In this document: positions 56,404 to 64,000 of the stretch, piece after piece
How the letters are laid out: each line of letters opens with the position of its first letter
How positions within the stretch are numbered: position 1 is the first letter of the stretch
Assembly (NCBI GenBank): GCA_036768485.1
Contig: JAVLUZ010000146.1
Span: 248,001-312,000 of the forward strand
Origin: Mermis nigrescens
Taxonomy: Eukaryota > Nematoda > Enoplea > Mermithida > Mermithidae
Direction of reading: 5' to 3'
DNA length: 64,000 nt
The notes under the pieces: model-generated
Told to the model about the DNA's origin: nothing
Database searches by the model: none
What the model saw: only the letters and a program-made list of their open reading frames with translations
Made by a program: the position numbers and the translations under genes

Positions 56404-59400
56404 GTAAGCATTAAATCAAATTTTTTCCAGTTTTATTTATTTATTTGGATTTTTTCCGTTTTAAATTTTTTAATATATTCTATTTTACTTATCTTTTCTA
56501 ATTAAGATTAATGACATTTTTAATGTAAATATGGCATTCATTTGAGTGAAATTCTAAAGTAATTATTAATTAACCGTTGCACATCCTTTTTTTGTAGATA
56601 CTTTTTGTTGGTCTTATGCAACCTAAGATATCTAGTTATAGGCACGTAAAAACGTATCATTCTAGCTGTTTCGTACTTTGTCCAGTTATAATAAAAAATT
56701 AATTGATCGTCTAATTCATACATGCACACAATCAAAAGTTCTGGGAGGGTAGACCGAGTTTCCTGGGGGAGTGGGGTAAATGAGTAATTTTGATAATGTC
56801 GAATTTGGATACCTGACTTCGTTGTATTTTATTCTTCACTTCATGAGTAGGGTTAAATTTGCATGAAACCAAACAAAAATACACAAGGACGATGGAATGA
56901 CTTTTTAGATCTAACGTATCGAAGTAATGGAAGAAAAGTATCTGAATGAACGAATTTAACATTCTGCTGCTCGAAAATAAGTGTTTGTACTATAAATTAT
57001 ACTGTTAAACATCGTTTGACTTTTTTTACGTTTCAAATAATAGGTTTCGGTCCGAAATAGCTTGAGGGGTATGCATCACAAAAGCCCTGGTGGGGGATAC
57101 CCCACCCTCCCAGTATGCACGTGTGATCTAATTTTTAATCAAAAATTATGAAATTTAATTAATGTTCTAACAACTAGGCATGCAACGCAGTTTCGTGCAA
57201 ATAGCCCATTTATGATGTGAGATCCTCTATACCTCTTTGACATACATTGCACATCATACTCTTACATACAGCTCGGGTACAATTCTTGTCACGGAATTTG
57301 AGCTTAGTCCTTAAGTTTTTCTAAGGATTGCTTTGCCTGTTTCGTGCAAATAGCCCATTTATGATGGGAGATCCTCTATACCCCTTTGACATACATTGCA
57401 CATCATACTCTTACATTCAGCTCGGGTACAATTCTTGTCACGGAATTTGAGCTTAGTCCTTAAGTTTTTCTAAGGATTGCTTTGCCTATCTTATAACATA
57501 GGACGTCGTCGTATGCTTTAACGCGTTAAATAAAAAATAAAAGATTAAGTTCTGTTGCTAAACATTCGGCGAGAAATGCTTAAGGATTCTTAAGTGTTCA
57601 AATTTCGCAGCGACAACTGTAGTTAATAACTAGCCTTCTTTCATATCTCGCTATCTACTTAGTCAGTTTTTGATCAGATGCGCATAAAAACAAAATTTGA
57701 TTTTGATCTTTATTATTTTTGGTCCTTTTTTGAATGTCTTGATGTAAGTTGAAACGCATACATGCACACGGTCAAAAGCTCTGTAAACTGAGTTACCTGG
57801 GAGCGGGGTGGGGGTAAATGAGTAATTTTTCTTCTTTAATGCTTAATTTTGATACCTACCTACTTAATTTGTTGTTAATTCGTATTTTGTTCTTCATAAA
57901 TATTTGTGGCCGAATTTGAATGATGGAATGATCTTTAACATCAAATATATATACAAAATAATGGAAGAAAAGTGCCTGAATGACAGAATTTATAAGTTTA
58001 ATGCTAGAAAAATAACTGCGTGTAATTGAAATTATGCTATTTATTAGACATTGTTTTGCGATTTTTCATTGTTCGAGCAATGAGTTTTTGTCCAAAATGG
58101 CCTGAAGCAGTGTTTTTTTGTACAAGGTCCGTTTGTACATGTACAAAGATTGTCACTACAAGTCTTTGTACATTTTGTACACACTTTTTTTGGGTACTGT
58201 AATATGTTACAGTAGCGATTTTAGTGTGGTAAAAACAGAGTTTTTGACTTGGTAGTGTATTTCAGCTAATTTCTGGGTTTCTGACGGCAAAAATCACTAA
58301 TCGTCTCAAAACGGCGCGAAGCGCCGAAAAATTTGACATTTTTCCTTTCGAACTGCAATTTCTGACATTATAAAGATAGAGCACACTATTACGCATTAAA
58401 ACTTTTGCGAATTTCAAATTTTTTGCAGTTTTTGTCTTTCCATAAATCTTTGTACATGTACAAAGACGGTTCCCAAATGTCTTTGTTCATCGGGAAAGAT
58501 CATTGCCGAATACAAAAAAAACACTGGCCCGAGGGGTTGCTTTTCAAAAGTCCTGATATACCCCCTCGTACCCCTCCCAGTGTGCGTGTTTGTTGAAATG
58601 CTTAAAAGATAATTGCGTTATCTACATATTAGGATTTGTAAAGTGAAAGGAAATATTTTTGTTTTAGAACCTCGTCTTCGCGTCTATTACGGTGTTTTTG
58701 AATTCCGATACAGTATTCAATGCTCTCACCATTTCGTTAATTAGCCTTGGAATAATGGCCATTGTCAGTTTATTGATTTTGATCGTTTGGCGACGAAAAT
58801 GTTCTGGACTGTCAGGAGAATGGGTTATAAACGATTCGATTTACGGCAAAAATCAGGTTATAAGCTCGATCAAACCTACACTCGATCAAGATTCCGGAAA
58901 AAATTTTAATTTTCTTAGAATTGAATTTTAGGGGTGTAAATCCATTATGTAGCGACTGTTGGCACTCACAATCACACATGGTCGTCGGGGGTATGCACCC
59001 CCAGAAGTTGAAATACCCCCGCAGAAATCAAAATACCCTTCTCCAGAATTCAAATTTTGGAAATTGTTTTTGCTTTTTTAGCGATTTTTTGATGCCATTG
59101 GATAGTTTTCGATGAGAAACGTCGAAAAATGGTGTTTTTTCGTCATACGACCACTTTTAAGATCATTTTTTGACCTTTGAAAATTTTTCACCCCCCCCAG
59201 AATTTCGGTGCTGCCCACCAATGCTCACAATGTTTTAGTCACTTCGATGTCTATGTATATAGATAGAAATAATTTCAGGATTTCGAATTTTGTTTGAATT
59301 TCGTCTATGATATTGTGACCATAGGTGGGCAGCACCGAAATTCTGAGAGTGCGAAAAAATGTTCAAAGGCCAAAAAATGGTCTTAAAAGTGGTCGTATGG

Positions 59401-62141
59401 CGAAAAAACACCATTTTCGACGTTTCTCATCGAGCACTATCCAATGGCATCAAAAAATCGCTAAAAGGCAAAAAGATTTTCAAAAATTGAATTCTGGGAG
59501 TTATTTTGATTTCTGGGGGTATTCCAACTTCTGGGGGTGCATACCCCAACCCTACGCTCACGTGTGATTGTGACTATACATCGGTAGCGACCAAATTATG
59601 AAGAGGTTGGGTCTGGGTGGTGTACAACTGGCAAAAGTCCCAAGAAATATGCCAAAAATTTGATTCTGGAGCTCTATCGAATTTGGAGGTCTACCGGATT
59701 CTCAGGGGTCTGACTAAACCCCCCTAACCTTCCACGCCCATGTGTTATTGTGAAGTAAAAATGATTGATTTGCATATTCGGCCTATTTGACCTAAGTTAT
59801 TTTATTAGAATTATGGTTTATTTTGGTCTTAATTGTGTTTGGTTTACTTCTAAATAAGTGTTGAGCAATAAGATCAGCTACATGTTTATTAAGCTTGTAG
59901 TCGCTAATTATTCAAATATTCACTCGAATAGGCACGAATGAATTAGATTATCTTAGAGTTGTGCGTAGTAAATTCCCTGCGTTATCGATTCAATTTTGAC
60001 ATTGTCAATTTGTCATTATATTTGAAATACAGGGATACGCACGTATCTATTCCATACTTTGTTTTTGTATATCTACACTAGTTCTTCTTCGAACAACATG
60101 AAATTTTGTTGTCAGGTTATAAAGGAAACATTAAACTTTTATAGCATGAAGTTTACATTATCAAAACTCATACTTTGGGAGTATTACAGTTTTGTGTAAG
60201 CACAATCATTTTCCAAAATTACAAATAACGCTTGTAACGATTGAGCTAAACATTTCAGCTTATCCATGTTTAACATCATTAAAAACGTAAAAAATGTCAT
60301 TTTTTAATTTTTGTATGTCCGAAAGTGCGTTTTGTTTGCATTGGCTTTCAAAAATTAAAAAGGAAAAATCGCATAGCGTCAAAATCAGAAATTTAGGAGG
60401 TCAACGCATGAAATGCGAATCTATGACTCATCCAGCCTTGGCTAACTCTCATTATTCCCCTGACTTGACGTTGTGCAATTTTTCATTGGGGATTTTTTAA
60501 ATCTATAACTTACATAGCGTGGCGATTAAACATTCTGAAATTGAAAAATTACATTATTAACGCCTTCGTTGAATTTACAGTCGACATTCTTCGAAAAGTG
60601 TTGCCTGAATATTGCTTCGTTTATTTGAAATTTCGGAAAACAGTAGTGACCACGTAGAAGTGCATTCCTCGCGGAATATGCAATTTAACATTTTAAAACT
60701 TCACGTAAAAATTTCAAGTTTGCTTCGTAATCTGATAAAGTTTGATGTTATTTGTGTGAAAACTTGTGCAGCTATTAAAAAACATAAATATGGAATAGAT
60801 ACGCGCGCCACCCTATATATGGTTTACAATCACACCTGGGCGTGAGAGGTGGGGGTTTGGGGATATACAGCCCCCTCTCGAGAAACCAAAATCACCCCCA
60901 CCCCCAGAAATCAAAATACCCCCGCAGCATTCGATAAAAAAAATTGTTCCGGTTTTTCGCAATTTTTTGATGCCAATAAATAGTGCTTGATGAGAAACGT
61001 TGAAAAATGGGGTTTTTTCACCCATACCACAATTTTAAAGGCCATTTTTTGACCTTAGAAAAATCTTGCACCCCCAGAAGTTTCTTGCTGCCCACGTATG
61101 GTGACTATCCGTTACAATATACATATGTACATATGTTTGCAGGTCCGTAAGCGATTAGGATTTTTTTCGAGGGGGATTTTTTGAACTTCAGATATCTCAA
61201 GAACTTAAGTTTAAACGATTTTTAGCGATTTAGAAGACTACAACTATATGTAAACAATGAATCCGGCTCTACAGCATCGAAACATTTTGAATCTACTAGC
61301 TCAAAAGTACGCTAAATGCTCATCTTGGTGGTCTTTTATTAAAGCACTTCGAGAATTTTAATTTTTTCGGGAACAATTGTGGAAAAAAATTCGTTTTGAG
61401 AGAGCAAAACTGCTCCTCCTCCTTAGCTACGAGCCTGCATATATGTATGTTGGCAGCACCGTATTTAGAGGATGGTCGCCATAGGTGGGCGGCACCAAAG
61501 TTCTGGGAGGGGTGCAAGATTTTCTCAAAGGTCAAAAAATGGCTTTAAAAATGTTGGTATAGCGAAAAAACATCATTTTTCAAAGTTTCTCATCGAGCAT
61601 CATCCGTTGGCATCAAAAAATTGCGAAAAAAACCAAAAAAATTCAAATATTGAATTCTGGGGGTATTTTGGTTTTCTGGGGGTGCATACCCCAAACTCCC
61701 CCACGCCCAGTCATCAGTTTTTCAGGTAGCCTTCTTACTTTCTGACAATATCAGATCTGTGAGTTTGTAGGTCTTACTGCAGCATTCTAGAAGCACATTT
61801 TTCACTCATTTTACTACGTGTAGATAATGAAAAATTGTAATAACGAATTGTAAATGATAAAAAACGAATAATTGACGAATTGTCGGTTTTACACTGCCAA
61901 AATTTTTTTCATTTTTTTATTTTTTTATTTTTAGCCCATGATAGCTGCCTTCGACAACGAATGTTTTTCGATGGATTCCAAAATTGGTTCATATGCTCCC
62001 GTTGAGGAGAAGAATGGTGTAAAATGTAAAGCGTCCAACGGTCCTAGTACGTCGAAAAACGGCGGATACGAAAAAGTGGAGACGGAAATGATCGAAATGA
62101 TCGAGAGGAGCTTCTCGTCTAACAGCCACATTGCCTCGTAA
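55663..62141 (+). CDS. Three-exon gene for a type I membrane glycoprotein with 15-residue repeats
   Basis: The coding sequence joins 55663-56403, 58668-58856 and 61935-62141, giving 378 residues and a TAA stop. Both introns are GT-AG (donors TCG|GTAAGC and CAG|GTTATA; acceptors GTTTTAG and TTTTTAG) and both junctions are phase 0, so the frame runs unbroken. The product has a signal peptide (about 1-23), a Thr/Glu/Lys repeat domain (about 84-158), a stretch rich in N-glycosylation sequons (178-247), one membrane span (about 266-288) with a WRRKC stop-transfer signal, and a 90-residue cytoplasmic tail. The sequons are at N28, N60, N178, N188, N211, N217, N224, N231, N240 and N245. I do not recognise the family. 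The architecture suggests a mucin-like surface or adhesion protein, which is inference. The start is the first ATG, directly followed by the signal peptide. An upstream non-coding exon cannot be excluded, because a MITE ends 40 bp before the ATG. Confidence 0.85.
55905..56135 (+). repeat. 45-bp coding minisatellite
   Basis: Five units around AAACTACAACCTTATCAACC with a few substitutions. The period is a multiple of three and no unit has a stop in two of the other frames, so long frames appear at 55910-56236 (+) and 56201-55824 (-) as well. Confidence 0.9.
56717..57125 (+). mobile_element. Family H hAT-like MITE, copy 1
   Basis: Starts CATACATGCACAC and ends CAGTATGCACGTGTG. Flanks GTCTAATT and ATCTAATT match at seven of eight. 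Confidence 0.75.
57190..57487 (+). repeat. 149-bp tandem duplication in intron 1
   Basis: 57190-57338 and 57339-57487 differ at about three positions. Confidence 0.9.
57757..58592 (+). mobile_element. Family H hAT-like MITE, copy 2, carrying an insertion
   Basis: Starts CATACATGCACAC and ends CAGTGTGCGTGTTTG. Flanks TTGAAACG and TTGAAATG match at seven of eight. Its CCTGAAG/CCCGAGG site is occupied by 58108-58526. Copy 1 has an uninterrupted GCTTGAGG at this place. Confidence 0.75.
58108..58526 (+). mobile_element. Family E hAT-like MITE nested in family H
   Basis: Inverted ends CAGTGTTTTTTTGTA and TACAAAAAAAACACTG. Flanks GCCTGAAG and GCCCGAGG match at six of eight. Contains GGCGCGAAGCGCC and two CTTTGTACATGTACAAAG-type palindromes. 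Confidence 0.8.
58668..58856 (+). CDS. Exon 2: membrane span and juxtamembrane region
   Basis: This exon encodes residues 248-310. A run of about 23 uncharged residues (266-288, ending IVSLLILIVW) is followed at once by Arg-Arg-Lys-Cys, the expected cytoplasmic stop-transfer flank of a type I protein. The cysteine at 292 sits at the membrane border and could be palmitoylated (inference). The exon is preceded by GTTTTAG and ends CAG|GTTATA. That donor is less typical than the GTAAGC of intron 1. Confidence 0.85.
58973..59223 (-). mobile_element. Family A hAT MITE with perfect target duplication
   Basis: CTCACAAT at 58965-58972 and 59224-59231. Confidence 0.93.
59320..59566 (+). mobile_element. 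Family A hAT MITE with perfect target duplication
   Basis: ATTGTGAC at 59312-59319 and 59567-59574. It lies in opposite orientation to the copy at 58973-59223, only about 100 bp away, so the pair forms a large inverted repeat. Confidence 0.93.
59575..59746 (+). mobile_element. Family B short MITE abutting the previous MITE
   Basis: Ends CCACGCCCATGTGTT, followed by ATTGTGAA (59747-59754), which matches the neighbour's ATTGTGAC at seven of eight. It therefore reused the neighbour's target duplication. Confidence 0.6.
60294..60655 (+). pseudogene. Mariner-like transposase remnant
   Basis: The frame ending at 60500 contains SHYSPDLTLCNFSL, which matches the YSPDL-P-D-F pattern around the second catalytic Asp of mariner transposases, with Asn where the Asp of that stretch's second acidic position is often found. 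A second open segment (about 60558-60650) in another frame may be the C-terminal part. Short, frameshifted, and assigned from the motif only. Confidence 0.33.
60831..61100 (-). mobile_element. Family A hAT MITE
   Basis: Starts CACACCTGGGCGTGAG and ends CTGCCCACGTATG. Flanks TTTACAAT and GTGACTAT match only at half the positions. Confidence 0.7.
61480..61710 (+). mobile_element. Family A hAT MITE, right terminus clipped
   Basis: Starts CATAGGTGGGCGGC and stops at ACGCCCAG without the last bases, so no target duplication is seen. Confidence 0.65.
61935..62141 (+). CDS. Exon 3: cytoplasmic tail and stop
   Basis: This exon encodes residues 311-378 and follows a pyrimidine-rich TTTTTAG acceptor. 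The tail is polar and contains two Tyr-x-x-hydrophobic motifs, YAPV (330-333) and YEKV (355-358), which match the general pattern for clathrin-adaptor sorting signals. It ends with an acidic stretch and a Ser-rich C-terminus. Codon use is less AT-biased than the flanks. The sequence is not repeated elsewhere in the window. Confidence 0.85.
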   Translation, partial: PMIAAFDNECFSMDSKIGSYAPVEEKNGVKCKASNGPSTSKNGGYEKVETEMIEMIERSFSSNSHIAS

Positions 62142-63455
62142 TTATCGATTGATCTAATTTGTTGACTTTGTAAAGCTGAATCTCTAAATTTGAATCGGCT
62201 TCTTGTAAATTTAATTGCTTTACAGTCGTAATACAAGATTTTCATCCAAGTTCGACTTAATTAATTTAAACTGCCTGTTCGGCCTATTGAACTCCGTGCC
62301 GTTTTGTTTTTAATACTCATTCGTTGCTTTACATAACGCGAAACCTTGCCATATGTTTAAACTTGTTACTTTAAACACAATGTCTGAATTCGCTTTAAAC
62401 GGGTGCTCTTCGCAGACGCGCATTGGTTGCCATTTTTTCTCTTCCTTATCGCCTTTAATGGTGCCTTTGTTTGGTGCAATTGAATTTTTCGTTATGTGAA
62501 CTTTTCGATGTAAATTAATCGTTGTAAATGTATTGTTGCATAGCCTTGTTTATTGTGCCTACTTAAAAGTAATTATCTGTCCTAAGTGGCTGTATTTGCC
62601 AGACTTTTGAGGAGCTTGCTTTCGAATTAAATCTCATGCTTATAAGCGCTTTTTCAGATTAAATTTGTCCGAGGCCTTGCTGAAATGGGCTAACTTTTCC
62701 ATCATATACATACATATGCAAAGGATTCGTTGCTCTTTAAACGAAATGACTAACAGTCGTGCGTAGAGTGCAGACGAAATTGAAAAAATGGCGTATAATA
62801 TCTCATCTCTGCTTGTACATCGATGGGGTTACTGTATAGTAAAACCTTTCCGCATCTTTTACATACAGTAGTGCATGAAATTTGAATCAAGGGACTGCTT
62901 GCTTTGATGCCTGAATCGAGCATCGTGGTGCACTATTGCAATAGAAGCTCCGATTCCGTCAATTTTTGGCCTAAAAACCTGGTAATTAAACACTAAATCA
63001 GCGCACAAATCGCCCTACGTAATTTACAGTTTATAGTTGATTTCTCACAATATTGCAATATATGGCTTAATTTTGTCCGTTGTCTTAATTTGCAATATTT
63101 TCCACAGAAAGCTACTTCATTCGTTCTGCAGTAATTTAAGGTATTGGCAAATACTCACATTAGTTTCTTGCGCGTTACGCATTTTTGTTTGTTATTCGAT
63201 TTTGTCTATATGTCAAGCTGGTTTGCATGCATTCCACGCTGTAGACTGTTTTCTCTTAAAAACTGTTGGTAGCATTATTAGAAATCGCGTGCCATGTTTT
63301 GCCGACAATTTCGTTTGATTTATGATTATTAATGCTTATTCAGGTTACAATGTATTCCGTGAGTAGGATCTTGAATTGACCTTATCTTTTTTGTGTGTAA
63401 AAAGTTACTGTTGGTCAAGTAAACTTCATCGCCTTATTTATCTCATGATAAATAT
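62142..63455 (+). other. Repeat-poor region downstream of the membrane-protein gene, probable 3' UTR and flank
   Basis: No copy of any repeat in this window is seen over these 1.3 kb, which is unusual here. ATTAAA variants of the polyadenylation signal occur near 62626 and 62657, so the 3' UTR may be about 500 bases. An open frame at 63037-63318 (+) lacks an ATG and is AT-rich and hydrophobic. I do not regard it as a gene. Confidence 0.4.
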
Positions 63456-63463
63456 GTGATTCA

Positions 63464-63699
63464 CATACCTGGGCGTGGGCGTGGGGTTATGCATGCACCC
63501 TTCAGATGCCAAAATACCCCTCCCCCTGAATCCAATTTTGGAAATTTTTTTGTTCTTTTTCGCAATTTTCTGATGCCAATGGATAGTGCTCGATGAAAAG
63601 CATTGAAAATGGTGCTTTTTCGCCATAACAATTTTAAGGCCATATTTTGACCTTTGAAAAATCTTGCAACCCCCAGAATTTTGGTGCCGCCCACCTATG
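63464..63699 (-). mobile_element. Family A hAT MITE
   Basis: Starts CATACCTGGGCGTGG and ends CGCCCACCTATG. Flanks GTGATTCA and GTAATTCA match at seven of eight. Confidence 0.85.
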
Positions 63700-63891
63700 G
63701 TAATTCAGCGTCCTGTAAGAATAAAATCTGTAAGGCTAGTCGAGGTTTTCAATAGTCTCATGCTTTCAGCTTAAAATAGTAGAAGGCTTTGTTTTGCTCG
63801 TGAACGTCTTTTTCTTTAGTTAGTTGTGAGCATTGAAATAGCTGAAGAAAAATCGATGATCTTGGAAAAATCTTCGGGAAGAGGTCGGAAG

Positions 63892-64000
63892 CATACGTGG
63901 GCAGCAAGAAAATTCTGGGGAGGGGGGTACAAGATTTTTTGAAGGTCGAAAAATGGCCTTAAAAATGGTGGTATGGCGATAAAAACACCATTTTTCGACG
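63892..64000 (+). mobile_element. Family A hAT MITE, cut by the window end
   Basis: Starts CATACGTGGGCAGCAAG. GTCGGAAG precedes it and should recur after its right end beyond the window. Confidence 0.8.

Larger units (their letters stand above)
56404..58667 (+). other. Intron 1, filled by nested hAT-like elements and a tandem duplication
   Basis: The 2.26 kb intron holds MITE H1 (56717-57125), a 149-bp tandem duplication (57190-57487), MITE H2 (57757-58592) and, inside H2, a third element (58108-58526). Almost all of its length beyond the splice sites is repeat-derived. The first 100 bases are AT-rich and open in the exon 1 frame, coding for a hydrophobic stretch. Confidence 0.75.
58857..61934 (+). 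other. Intron 2, with five MITEs and a mariner-like remnant
   Basis: The 3.08 kb intron contains family A MITEs at 58973-59223, 59320-59566, 60831-61100 and 61480-61710, a short family B copy at 59575-59746, and decayed mariner-like sequence at 60294-60655. Stretches 59760-60290 and 61110-61470 show nothing I can name. Confidence 0.75.

Noticed and set aside
63037..63318. 93-codon hydrophobic plus frame as a membrane-protein gene
   Set aside because: It has no ATG, starts after an in-frame break, and its hydrophobicity is what AT-rich sequence gives by chance.
16630..63694. Recurring open frames of 60-116 codons over MITE copies, with a common Lys/Arg-rich reading (for example 16630-16947, 25655-25948, 52986-53222, 61472-61729)
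   Set aside because: They follow the MITE sequence on either strand, stop at its ends, differ in start position and carry no selection signature I can see. They are by-products of a stop-poor repeat.

Overview
This is eukaryotic DNA: AT-rich, intron-bearing, and mostly transposon-derived, with one 100-base assembly gap (24010-24109). GT-AG introns, LINE 3' ends, hAT-type elements, short TTAGGC runs and a Maverick/Polinton-like capsid-protein fragment point to an invertebrate animal. The TTAGGC runs lean towards a nematode, but this is weak evidence and I do not name a species.

Two gene models are supported. The stronger one is a three-exon plus-strand gene (55663-56403, 58668-58856, 61935-62141; 378 residues) with phase-0 junctions. 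It encodes a type I membrane glycoprotein: signal peptide, five 15-residue Thr/Glu/Lys repeats, ten N-glycosylation sequons, one membrane span and a 90-residue tail. The second is a short minus-strand gene (3438-3865, three exons, 69 residues) for a small secreted peptide. Weaker coding traces are an open segment at 53754-53978 (-), a GC-rich island at 20580-20740, a mariner-like remnant at 60294-60655, a degenerate transposase tail at 31334-31411, and the capsid-like fragment at 23751-24009 (-).

Layout: 1-333 LTR-like end with a core promoter. 334-1480, 7275-11410 and 17280-19470 are copies of a large element packed with TTTACAC/GTGTAAA. 1901-2793 two MITEs. 3438-3865 small gene. 4480-5962 and 12953-14765 are a dispersed duplication. 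12027-12953 is a miniature LTR retrotransposon. 20-27 kb is mixed, with the capsid fragment at the gap. 28237-31669 is a 3.4 kb hAT element with an 8-bp target duplication. 31.7-37.8 kb holds MITEs and minisatellites. 39-43 kb holds repeats and LINE ends. 43119-47901 is a 4.8 kb composite hAT element with an 8-bp target duplication and a second element nested inside. 48100-48830 is a large palindrome split by a MITE. 49.3-52.1 kb holds foldbacks and a hairpin array. 53-64 kb holds the membrane-protein gene, its introns filled by nested MITEs.

The main theme is one non-autonomous hAT family (termini CAYACSTGGGC, about 140-270 bp) present in about 30 full or partial copies, many with matching 8-bp target duplications, plus several other hAT-like families. 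No intact transposase gene was seen, so these copies would depend on an enzyme encoded elsewhere.
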